A DNA stretch of 12,789 nt from Paracoccaceae bacterium. GTDB lineage: Bacteria > Pseudomonadota > Alphaproteobacteria > Rhodobacterales > Rhodobacteraceae. The notes under the pieces are model-generated. The model worked only from the letters and a program-made list of their open reading frames with translations, was not told where the DNA came from and did not search any database. The stretch spans positions 1 through 12,789 of the forward strand of contig JAKITE010000082.1 of the NCBI GenBank assembly GCA_021648225.1, in the 5' to 3' direction. Numbering within the stretch: position 1 is the stretch's first letter; every line of letters starts with the position of its first letter. This document shows positions 1 through 6,387 of the stretch, piece by piece. A program made the position numbers and the translations under genes.

Positions 1-728
1 ACGCCTTCGTCGTGCAACGGGTCGCATTCTGCCACTGAAATATAGCTGGGGGGCAGGTTATTAAAATCATCCCCCAAAAGCGGAAAATAATCCGGTGAAT
101 TCGGGCGGGTCTGGTCCCCCAGCCGCAGGGCTTCGAATTCCAGCACCGCTTGGGCAGTTAATATCGGCGCTTCGGCGTGTTCGGTAAAACTGCTATGTTC
201 GCCCGGCTGATCCAGCCATGGGTAAACCAGCATCAGCCCGTGAATTTTTTCGCGGAACTGTAATGCAACCGAAGCCGCCAATGTGGCTCCAGCACTATCG
301 CCCATCAGGATTATTTTTTCGTCAAGCGTGTCAACCACCGCCAGCGCATCATCAAAATGGGCCGGAAATGGATGTTCGGGGGCCAGCCGGTAATCCACCG
401 CCAAAACATCCATGCCGGTTTGGTCACAAAGCTCCATACAAATGGCATGATGGCTGTCCAGATTGCCAATCGCAAAGCCGCCGCCGTGGAAATATACCAG
501 CAAAGCTTTGCCGTTGTTGCCCTTATATCGACGGGTTGGCACATCACCGGTTGTGCCATCGTTAAAGCTGATTTCGGGCAGGGCAGGCTGGATCGTCTTG
601 CAGAAATCCAGATAGGCCTTGCGGATATTTGCAAGGCTGGGGTCACTGGGCATAAAGCTGGCGTTATATTCCAGATATGCGTGAATCTCAGTATCCAGCA
701 AGCTGGCGTAATCGGGTTTGGGCATCAT
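1..728 (-). CDS. Alpha/beta hydrolase, hormone-sensitive lipase (GDXG) family, 3'-truncated by window edge
   Basis: Translating the minus strand from the ATG at 728 gives 242 codons without a stop up to the window edge, so the C-terminus is missing. Seen: an HGGG oxyanion-hole motif (residues 81-84), the following segment DYRLAPEHPFP (112-122), the nucleophile elbow GDSAG with Ser145, and a DPLxDEG block whose Asp236 is the expected catalytic acid. The catalytic His should lie just beyond the window. These are the family marks of HSL/bHSL carboxylesterases, cytoplasmic enzymes that hydrolyse short acyl esters; the real substrate cannot be read from sequence. Two tandem ATGs (728 and 725) exist; GGAG lies 3 bases before the first and 6 before the second, so the second may be the true start. 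It is transcribed away from the copper operon and shows no functional link to it. Confidence 0.9.
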   Translation of the reverse strand, partial: MMPKPDYASLLDTEIHAYLEYNASFMPSDPSLANIRKAYLDFCKTIQPALPEISFNDGTTGDVPTRRYKGNNGKALLVYFHGGGFAIGNLDSHHAICMELCDQTGMDVLAVDYRLAPEHPFPAHFDDALAVVDTLDEKIILMGDSAGATLAASVALQFREKIHGLMLVYPWLDQPGEHSSFTEHAEAPILTAQAVLEFEALRLGDQTRPNSPDYFPLLGDDFNNLPPSYISVAECDPLHDEG

Positions 729-797
729 AGTCTCCGGCAGTTTTACCGGATTTTGCCAAGCCCGAGCATGAATGGAAAGAAATTTCGTAATTACCCC

Positions 798-828
798 TTG
801 ACCCTCCAGTAACTGGAAGCCTTATCTA
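798..828 (+). promoter_or_regulatory. CueR/HmrR-type copper-responsive promoter
   Basis: A -35 box TTGACC (798-803) and a -10-like TATCTA (823-828) are separated by 19 bases, the overlong spacer typical of MerR-family promoters. Between them lies the dyad TCCAGT-A-ACTGGA (805-817), centred at 811. The string CTTGACC followed by this CCAGT/ACTGG dyad closely resembles known CueR/HmrR operators upstream of copA genes. It points at the HMA gene starting at 855. A CueR-like regulator is encoded further down the same strand, so the operon is expected to be switched on by Cu(I) and to include its own sensor. The promoter assignment is by pattern; the exact transcription start was not determined. 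Confidence 0.88.
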
Positions 829-854
829 CAGGCAAATCAAAAGGGAATCACACG

Positions 855-1091
855 ATGGCACTAGCACAAAATATCGAATTCGGCATCGCCGGCATGAGCT
901 GCACGGGCTGCTCTGGCAAGGTCGAAAAAGCCTTAACCGAAGCGGCGGGTATTTTGGAGGTTGACGTAAGCCTTGAGGACGCAAAAGCCGTTATCAGTTT
1001 TGACCCTGACCAGATATCCGGAAATTCGGTTTTGAAAATTGTTCAAGACAAAGGCTTTGAAACCAGCGAAAAAAAAAAGCCGCTGAATTAA
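855..1091 (+). CDS. copZ: Heavy-metal-associated (HMA) domain copper chaperone, CopZ-like; possibly the N-terminal module of CopA
   Basis: A 78-residue protein consisting of one complete HMA domain (ferredoxin-like fold, about residues 5-70) with the Cu(I)-binding motif GMSCTGC (Cys16, Cys19), then a short tail of lysines. Such proteins carry Cu(I) in the cytoplasm and hand it to CopA or to CueR. The start is supported by AGGGA about 9 bases upstream and by the copper promoter just before it. The last codons read GAA-AAA-AAA-AAG and a stop follows 10 bases later. The frame used by copA is open right through this stretch, so the gene may be translated both alone and, after a -1 shift, as the first of three HMA domains of CopA. 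The domain call is secure; whether it is a separate gene is not. Confidence 0.85.
   Translation: MALAQNIEFGIAGMSCTGCSGKVEKALTEAAGILEVDVSLEDAKAVISFDPDQISGNSVLKIVQDKGFETSEKKKPLN
1069..1079 (+). other. Candidate -1 frameshift (slippery) site, A10-G
   Basis: Ten consecutive A residues (1069-1078) followed by G. Read in the HMA-gene frame this is GAA-AAA-AAA-AAG and contains A-AAA-AAG at 1073-1079, the heptamer used for -1 ribosomal frameshifting in E. coli dnaX and several insertion sequences. It is in the correct phase. A -1 shift here enters the CopA frame, which has no stop between 1061 and 3526. A run of ten A is also long enough for transcriptional slippage. No strong upstream Shine-Dalgarno stimulator is evident. 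Confidence 0.6.
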
Positions 1092-1100
1092 TCACTACGC

Positions 1101-1136
1101 CGCTGGCTGATCCGGTTGCAAAAACCGCAGCCAGCG
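1101..1136 (+). other. Stable hairpin at the copZ/copA junction
   Basis: CGCTGGCTG (1101-1109) is perfectly complementary to CAGCCAGCG (1128-1136). Inside it, CGGTT (1113-1117) pairs with AACCG (1123-1127), leaving a GCAAA loop and a three-base bulge (1110-1112). The last paired base is the G of the GTG at 1136, the only plausible upstream start for a stand-alone CopA. No T-run follows, so it is not a typical terminator. It begins 21 bases after the A-run, farther than classical frameshift stimulators. It may control initiation at the GTG or contribute to pausing; this role is inferred. Confidence 0.6.
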
Positions 1137-3529
1137 TGGGCGGTGCGCTGGAAACCCTGAAAATGGATATTGGCGGCATGACCTGCGCCAGTTGTTCGGG
1201 CCGGGTTGAAAAGGCGCTGGCGGGGATTGCCGGGGTTGGCAGTTCCAGCGTTAATCTGGTGTTGGAAAATGCCAGTGTCCAGTTTGACCCGAACCTAACC
1301 ACCGCGCAGGAAATTGCCAAAACCGTAACCGATGCGGGCTATCCCGCGACCTTGCATCAACCGGATATCAACACCCTTAAATTCGATATTGGCGGCATGA
1401 CCTGTTCCAGTTGCTCGGGCCGTGTTGAAACTGCATTAAACGATGCCAAAGGTGTGGTGCGCGCCAATGTCAATCTGGCTTTGGAAACCGCAACCGTTGA
1501 AATCAACCCAACCAAGACCGATGCGGCTGCCATTGCCAAAGTGGTCGAAGACGCGGGATATACCGCCACCCTTAAAGCAGACGTGCCATCACAAGACCAA
1601 GACGAAGCCGCGTTAAAGCGCGAAAAATGGGAGCTGATCGCAGCGATTATCCTGTCTTTGCCGCTTTTGGGGCAAATGTTTTCGATGGTTTCCGAACTTG
1701 GCTATCATCTGACCCCTTATCAAGAATTGGCGCTGGCGTTTCCGGTGCAGTTTATCATCGGTCGCCGGTTTTACATTGGTGCCTACAAAGCACTGCGCAA
1801 CGGCGCGGCCAATATGGATGTGCTGGTGGCAATGGGCACATCAGCGGCATTTTTCTATAGCCTCTGGCGGGTCATGACCATGGGCATGGGCGCGATGGGC
1901 CAGCTTTATTTCGAAGTGGCGGCAATTGTTATCACGCTTATTCTGGTTGGCAAATTCATGGAAAGCCGTGCCAAACGCTCGGCGAGTGCCGCATTGCGCG
2001 AATTGCTGGGCTTGCGGCCATCCATTGCCACGGTGCTGAAAGATGGCGAGGAAATCGAAACTCCGATTGATGCGGTGCGTATCAACGATATTGTGTTGTT
2101 GCGCCCCGGCGGACGGGTGCCGGTTGACGGGCAGATTGTCTTGGGCGAAAGCGAGCTGGACGAAAGCCTGATCACCGGCGAATCCATGCCGGTGTTGCGA
2201 AAAACCGAAGATCTGGTAATTGCCGGTGCTATTAATGGCGGCGGGGTGTTGCAGATTAAAACCCTGAAGGTCGGCGCGGATACCACGCTGGCACGGGTTG
2301 CGGCCATGGTTGAGGAAGCGCAAGTTGGCAAAGCACCCATTCAAAAACTGGTGGATCGCATCAGCGCGGTTTTTGTGCCGATCATTGTGGTGATAGCAAT
2401 AATTACCTATTCCGCATGGTTGCTGTCTGGTAGCACCGTTGAAACCGCCCTGGTTGCTACCATATCGGTGCTGGTTATTGCTTGTCCTTGTGCGCTGGGG
2501 CTGGCAACGCCAACCGCGTTGGTGGCGGGCACCGGTGCCGGTGCGCGCGAAGGCATTTTGATCAGGGATATTATAACGCTTGAACGGGCGCGCGGTGTGG
2601 ACACCGTGGTGTTTGATAAAACCGGCACCCTGACTATGGGCAAACCCAAAGTGGTGGATATAAAAAGCTTTGATCTGCCCGAGGACGAATTGTTGGACCT
2701 TGCGGCCCAAGTGCAATCGGGCACCGAACACCCGCTGGGCATTGCGGTGTTAACCGCTGCACGCGAACGCGGCATTGACATCAAAAAACCGGGGCAAACC
2801 CACGCCACCGCTGGCGAGGGCATTCAGGCAGAAATTAACGATGTTGATTTCCGCATGGGTCGTGCACGGTTTGTTTCTGATGACACAACCGAGGAACAGC
2901 GCGATCTGGCGATAAAAATGCGCGAAGGCGGGCGGACTGTTATCTGGCTGGCCAAGGCCGGTAAGGTTCTGGGCTTGATTGCCTTGGCTGATACCATTCG
3001 CCCAGAATCTGCCGAGGCGATTGCAATGTTGCACAAGCGCGGCGTAAAAACCGTGTTGATGACCGGCGACAACCCCGAAACTGCTGCGGTTGTTGCAAAA
3101 CAGGCGGGTATTGACGATGTAATCGCCGATATGCGCCCCGAAGACAAAGCCGCTGAAATTGCCAAACTGTCAAAAGCCGGCCGCCATGTGGCCATGGTTG
3201 GTGACGGGGTGAACGATGCGCCTGCACTGGCATTGGCTGATCTGGGCATTGCGATGGGCGGTGGTGCGGATGTTGCGGTTGAAACCGCAGGGTTTATCCT
3301 GATGCGGCCTGATCCGCGGCTGGTTGCTGCGGCTTTGGATGTTGCAGGCGTGACAGCAAGCAAAATTCGCCAGAACCTGTTCTGGGCTTTTGCTTATAAT
3401 GTGGTTTGCATTCCGGTTGCTGCCATGGGGCTGTTAAACCCGGCAATTGCAGGGGGGGTGATGGCCTTTTCCAGTGTTTTTGTGGTAAGCAATTCTTTGT
3501 TGTTGAAACGCTGGAAAGCGGGGGTCTGA
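1136..3529 (+). CDS. copA: Cu(I)-exporting P1B-type ATPase CopA
   Basis: A 797-residue inner-membrane pump that exports cytoplasmic Cu(I) using ATP. Domains in order: HMA1 with CASC (Cys17/20), HMA2 with CSSC (Cys90/93), membrane helices from about 165, actuator motif TGES (347-350), the membrane metal site CPC (450-452), phosphorylation site DKTGT (Asp494), the HP of the nucleotide domain (532-533), TGDN (643-646) and GDGVND (689-694). The YN (754-755) and MAFSS (776-780) motifs of the last helices, with CPC, are the class IB-1 signature for Cu(I)/Ag(I). The GTG start at 1136 is weak: no clear ribosome binding site, and its G sits in a hairpin. An ATG at 1163 is possible but would cut into the first HMA strand. 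The frame stays open upstream to 1061 and reads as a natural Ala/Thr/Pro linker, so an N-terminal extension by frameshifting from the preceding HMA gene is a serious alternative. Confidence 0.95.
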   Translation: MGGALETLKMDIGGMTCASCSGRVEKALAGIAGVGSSSVNLVLENASVQFDPNLTTAQEIAKTVTDAGYPATLHQPDINTLKFDIGGMTCSSCSGRVETALNDAKGVVRANVNLALETATVEINPTKTDAAAIAKVVEDAGYTATLKADVPSQDQDEAALKREKWELIAAIILSLPLLGQMFSMVSELGYHLTPYQELALAFPVQFIIGRRFYIGAYKALRNGAANMDVLVAMGTSAAFFYSLWRVMTMGMGAMGQLYFEVAAIVITLILVGKFMESRAKRSASAALRELLGLRPSIATVLKDGEEIETPIDAVRINDIVLLRPGGRVPVDGQIVLGESELDESLITGESMPVLRKTEDLVIAGAINGGGVLQIKTLKVGADTTLARVAAMVEEAQVGKAPIQKLVDRISAVFVPIIVVIAIITYSAWLLSGSTVETALVATISVLVIACPCALGLATPTALVAGTGAGAREGILIRDIITLERARGVDTVVFDKTGTLTMGKPKVVDIKSFDLPEDELLDLAAQVQSGTEHPLGIAVLTAARERGIDIKKPGQTHATAGEGIQAEINDVDFRMGRARFVSDDTTEEQRDLAIKMREGGRTVIWLAKAGKVLGLIALADTIRPESAEAIAMLHKRGVKTVLMTGDNPETAAVVAKQAGIDDVIADMRPEDKAAEIAKLSKAGRHVAMVGDGVNDAPALALADLGIAMGGGADVAVETAGFILMRPDPRLVAAALDVAGVTASKIRQNLFWAFAYNVVCIPVAAMGLLNPAIAGGVMAFSSVFVVSNSLLLKRWKAGV

Positions 3530-3530
3530 T

Positions 3531-3932
3531 ATGAATATTGGCAATGCGGCGGTTGAAAGCGGCCTTCCGGCAAAAACCATCCGGTATTACGAAGAAATCG
3601 GGCTGGTCTCGCCTGACCGATCCGATAACGGATATCGGGATTTTTCGCAGGACCATTTGCATAAATTGTCTTTTGTGCAGCGGGCCCGCAGCCTTGGATT
3701 TACAGTCGAGGAATGCCGCGCGTTGCTGTCGTTATACGAGGACCGCGATCGGGCCAGTGCGGATGTGAAAACCATGGCGCGGGCGCATCTTGACCAGATT
3801 GGCGAAAAAATCGAGGCTTTGCAGGGGATGCAGGCGACCTTGTCTGAGCTGGTCAAAAAATGCCACGGAGACGACCGGCCCGATTGTCCGATACTGGACG
3901 GGTTGGCAGGAAAACAAGGGGAAAAGCCATGA
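3531..3932 (+). CDS. cueR: MerR-family copper-responsive activator CueR/HmrR
   Basis: A 133-residue cytoplasmic regulator with an N-terminal winged helix-turn-helix (about 1-70, including the typical TIRYYEEIGL segment), a long dimerisation helix (about 75-107), and a C-terminal metal loop CHGDDRPDC with Cys111 and Cys119. These match the two Cu(I)-binding cysteines of CueR. Ser76, in ASADVK, matches the serine that marks sensors of monovalent metals (Cu+, Ag+, Au+), where Zn or Hg sensors carry Cys. It starts one base after the copA stop and so is co-transcribed with its target. No separate promoter is visible, which implies positive autoregulation from the promoter near 798-828. Its stop overlaps the next gene's start (ATGA). 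Confidence 0.95.
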   Translation: MNIGNAAVESGLPAKTIRYYEEIGLVSPDRSDNGYRDFSQDHLHKLSFVQRARSLGFTVEECRALLSLYEDRDRASADVKTMARAHLDQIGEKIEALQGMQATLSELVKKCHGDDRPDCPILDGLAGKQGEKP

Positions 3933-4321
3933 AAAAAATGTTAAAAACAGCGGCAGTGGCGCTGGTTTTCGGGGGTGCTTATGTCGGGGGAATGCAGCCC
4001 GTGGCAATGGCGCAAGACAGCCCAACGGTTATTCCCGAGTTGAGCGAGATAGCCCGGCAGGGCGAAGTGGCGTATAATGTAAATTGCGTTTCTTGCCATG
4101 GTATCAATCTTGCGGGCACCGACAAAGGCCCGACCTTTTTGCACCGGGTTTATGTGGCGGGGCATCATGCGGATATGGCGTTTATTCTTGCGGCCCGACG
4201 CGGGGTTCGTGCCCATCACTGGCGGTTTGGAAATATGCCGCCGCAACCGGAAATCAGTGACGAGGATCTGGGTGCGGTGATTACCTATATTCGTGAAATA
4301 CAGGCCGCCAACGGGTTTTGA
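3929..4321 (+). CDS. Exported monohaem c-type cytochrome
   Basis: A 130-residue protein. The N-terminus is a signal peptide (Lys-rich start, hydrophobic stretch, likely cleavage after about Ala28 in VAMAQD). The mature part carries CVSCH (Cys53, Cys56, His57), covalent attachment of one haem c, and a GNMPP segment in which Met103 is the likely sixth ligand, as in class I cytochromes c. It should act in the periplasm as an electron carrier. The ATG at 3929 overlaps the cueR stop (ATGA), so it is translationally coupled and is the last gene of the copper operon. An upstream in-frame start at 3860 was rejected because it would bury the signal peptide and overlap cueR by more than 70 bases. Its redox partner is unknown; a role in periplasmic copper redox chemistry or a copper-sensitive respiratory branch is inference from position only. 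Confidence 0.9.
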   Translation: MKKMLKTAAVALVFGGAYVGGMQPVAMAQDSPTVIPELSEIARQGEVAYNVNCVSCHGINLAGTDKGPTFLHRVYVAGHHADMAFILAARRGVRAHHWRFGNMPPQPEISDEDLGAVITYIREIQAANGF

Positions 4322-4334
4322 TTTGGGCAAACGG

Positions 4335-4351
4335 TGCGTGGCAACCACGCA
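4335..4351. terminator. Bidirectional hairpin between convergent genes
   Basis: TGCGTGG (4335-4341) and CCACGCA (4345-4351) form a perfect 7-bp stem with a CAA loop in the 32-base gap between the cytochrome stop and the DUF4198 stop on the opposite strand. The position and GC-rich stem suit a shared terminator, but no clear run of T follows on either strand, so termination may be imperfect. Confidence 0.5.
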
Positions 4352-4353
4352 GC

Positions 4354-5178
4354 CTAGGGGCCGAATTGAAAGGTTAATGATGCCCAGAGCGAATGCCAGA
4401 CAACGCCGGTGCGCTCAACATCTTCGGGGAAGGGCACGACCATATAAACCGCGTTAACCATGTATTCGCCATTACCGTAATTCGGAATGGTGGTCTGGGC
4501 TGTTTCACCGGCAAATACTGCTGATTTCACTGCTTCGGCCCCCGGTTCGGCACGGTAAAACACGTGGATTAATGTGTTGGGCAAGGGTTCGCCCTGAAAC
4601 AAAACCGTAATCGGCAAGCCGTCTGAAATATCATCGGTATACGGGTTGGCCCCTGCGACCAGTTCAAAAAACATACCACCATAGCTGTCTTGGCCGCTGC
4701 CATCGCCCACGGCCACCAAGGATTTGACAAAACGGGTATAGGCCTCGGAAAAGCCTGCATCGGGCAAGCCCCGCTCTGTATGGGCGTCCAGCACCCAGTT
4801 CAGCCCGTGGAGTTTAACAAATTCTTCAAATTCCTGATAGGTCTTCCACGTTAGTTTGCTGGTTGAGGAAAACTGGCTAAGCACATGTAAACCATCGCGT
4901 AATGTGGCAATGTCAATCGCGGGTGTGTCGCCTATGCGACCTTCAATCGGGCGGGTTTCAATCGGATCGGTCACATCAAAGCTGTTAAAATTATCGGGAA
5001 AATAGGCATAGGTATCACCGTTGAAATCGGGGCCTACCATGACCTCGGCCACAATATTGGCACCGCTTTCCAAACGATAGGCATCGGGTTCAATCCAGTA
5101 TTCATGGGCCGAAACCGCCCCTGTAAAAATAAGTGTGGCAAGCAGAATAGGGGCTGGAAGTTTTGTGACGATATTCAT
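4354..5178 (-). CDS. Exported DUF4198 family protein
   Basis: A 274-residue protein with a signal peptide (positive start, hydrophobic core about 8-20, cleavage predicted after AVSA at residue 24). The mature protein would begin with His25, in HEYWIEP. The body matches the DUF4198 layout: the N-terminal HxxWIEP block, a central FVKSLVAVGDG segment (about 150-160), the block FELVAGANPY...ITVLFQGEPLPNTLI (about 171-204) that resembles a beta-sandwich carrier domain, and a C-terminal W-rich strand. DUF4198 proteins are periplasmic, often sit near transition-metal transporters, and are thought to bind or deliver metal; the exact function is not settled. GGGA sits 6 bases before the ATG. It diverges from the HupE-like gene across only 35 bases, which suggests joint control and a shared metal pathway. 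Confidence 0.85.
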   Translation of the reverse strand: MNIVTKLPAPILLATLIFTGAVSAHEYWIEPDAYRLESGANIVAEVMVGPDFNGDTYAYFPDNFNSFDVTDPIETRPIEGRIGDTPAIDIATLRDGLHVLSQFSSTSKLTWKTYQEFEEFVKLHGLNWVLDAHTERGLPDAGFSEAYTRFVKSLVAVGDGSGQDSYGGMFFELVAGANPYTDDISDGLPITVLFQGEPLPNTLIHVFYRAEPGAEAVKSAVFAGETAQTTIPNYGNGEYMVNAVYMVVPFPEDVERTGVVWHSLWASLTFQFGP

Positions 5179-5213
5179 ATTGTTCCCGAAATTTTGAGTG
5201 AGAGGGTGAACCT

Positions 5214-6329
5214 ATGCAGGCCATTATAGGGCGATTTTATGCGCTGTGTATCACAATAACTTTGATGCTGGCAAATGCAGCCAACGCCCATGAAATCAGG
5301 CCTGCGATTGCGGATCTTTTTCTTGAAAACGGTGAATACCGGCTGGAAATCCAGCTGAATCTTGAGGCAATTATTGCCGAAATCGGCTCCGAGGCCAAAA
5401 ACACCGCAGAATCGCCTAATGCTGACCAGTATGACGCGCTGCGCGCTTTGCCCCCCGCTGAGCTGGACGCCGCGTTTGATCGCACGGAATTTGTTGAAAA
5501 AATATCGGTTCTGCTGGACGGAGAATTGACGCATCCCGTTGTTTTATCGGTGGAAATACCCGAAATAGGGGATGTGGAGTTGCGCCGCGACAGCCATATT
5601 GTTGTCACCGGAAATTTGGGAAATTCGCAGGAATTGCGGCTGGGTTGGGATGCCGCATATGGCGAGATCGTTATTCGGCTGATGGACGAGCAAAACGATT
5701 TTAACGCCTACCTTACCAAGGGCAGCATTAGCGACCCGATTTCCACCATTGGCGCAACTGTTATCGGGTTCTGGGCCAATTTGCTGAATTATATTTTTGT
5801 CGGGTTTGACCATATTATTCCGCTGGGCATTGATCATATTCTGTTTGTGGTCGGGCTGTTTTTGTTGTCAACGCGCCTGAAACCGCTGGTCTGGCAAATC
5901 AGTGCTTTTACCGCCGCGCACACGGTTACACTGGCGCTTGGCGTGTTGGGAATATTGACCATTCCTGCCGGAATAGTAGAACCGCTTATCGCGGCGTCAA
6001 TTGTCTATGTTTGTGTGGAAAATATATTTATGACCAAGCTAAGCCGTTGGCGGCCCTTGCTTATTTTCGGGTTTGGCCTGTTGCACGGGCAGGGGTTTGC
6101 CGGTGCGCTTACCGAATTCGGCCTGACGCAAAACAATATTGCATCGGGGTTGATCGGGTTTAACCTGGGCGTGGAACTGGGGCAAATCACGGTTATTCTG
6201 GTGTGTTTTCTTGCGGTCGGTTTCTGGTTTTCGCGCCGCCCGTGGTATCGGCAATATGTGACCATTCCGGCCTCGGTAGTGATTGCGCTGATCGGGTCTT
6301 ACTGGGTGGTTGAACGGATTTTCCTCTAG
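5214..6329 (+). CDS. HupE/UreJ family membrane protein with large periplasmic N-domain
   Basis: A 371-residue protein with a signal peptide (cleavage after NAANA, residue 25; mature protein starts HEIRP), a periplasmic domain (about 26-180) and a C-terminal membrane domain with about six helices (about 185-368). The membrane part carries the HupE_UreJ_2 family marks: FDHIIPLGIDHILFVVGL with His200 and His208, FTAAHTVTL (His236), GFGLLHGQGFAGAL (His291) and FNLGVELGQ (Glu321). Members resemble nickel/cobalt permease components, and the conserved membrane His/Asp/Glu residues suggest transition-metal handling; which metal cannot be told here. GAGGG lies 7 bases before the ATG. The neighbour on the other strand is an exported DUF4198 protein, a recurrent partner of metal transporters. 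There is no hydrogenase or urease gene nearby, so the hupE/ureJ name should not be taken as a function. Confidence 0.88.
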   Translation: MQAIIGRFYALCITITLMLANAANAHEIRPAIADLFLENGEYRLEIQLNLEAIIAEIGSEAKNTAESPNADQYDALRALPPAELDAAFDRTEFVEKISVLLDGELTHPVVLSVEIPEIGDVELRRDSHIVVTGNLGNSQELRLGWDAAYGEIVIRLMDEQNDFNAYLTKGSISDPISTIGATVIGFWANLLNYIFVGFDHIIPLGIDHILFVVGLFLLSTRLKPLVWQISAFTAAHTVTLALGVLGILTIPAGIVEPLIAASIVYVCVENIFMTKLSRWRPLLIFGFGLLHGQGFAGALTEFGLTQNNIASGLIGFNLGVELGQITVILVCFLAVGFWFSRRPWYRQYVTIPASVVIALIGSYWVVERIFL

Positions 6330-6345
6330 GTTTTTCTTGCATTAT

Positions 6346-6365
6346 AACTGAACATGTGTTCAGTT
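6346..6365. promoter_or_regulatory. Perfect inverted repeat, likely operator of the leucine operon
   Basis: AACTGAACA (6346-6354) and its exact reverse complement TGTTCAGTT (6357-6365) flank a two-base centre, inside the 58-base gap between the HupE-like gene and ivd. It is AT-rich, is followed at once by TATAAA (6366-6371), and lies 22 bases upstream of the ivd start. Length, symmetry and place suit an operator for a dimeric regulator, TetR-type by shape; no such regulator gene is in the window. It could also be a weak hairpin, but a two-base loop and the lack of a T-run argue against a terminator. Confidence 0.65.
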
Positions 6366-6387
6366 TATAAAAAGCCGGAGAAACCCT

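Noticed and set aside
311..646. Minus-strand 111-codon frame in the hydrolase region
   Set aside because: It is in a different frame of the same strand from the alpha/beta hydrolase, which carries the HGGG and GDSAG motifs.
1841..2731. Long minus-strand open frame (296 codons) opposite copA
   Set aside because: It is antisense to conserved CopA motifs, has no recognisable domain, and its His/Gln/Asn-rich composition is what the reverse of this coding sequence gives.
5179..5213. A full pair of divergent promoters in the gap between the DUF4198 and HupE-like genes
   Set aside because: Thirty-five bases hold little more than the two ribosome binding sites; no convincing -35/-10 pair or copper-type dyad was found there.
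6346..6371. Inverted repeat read as a Rho-independent terminator for the HupE-like gene
   Set aside because: The stem is AT-rich, the loop would be only two bases, and no T-run follows; an operator fits better.
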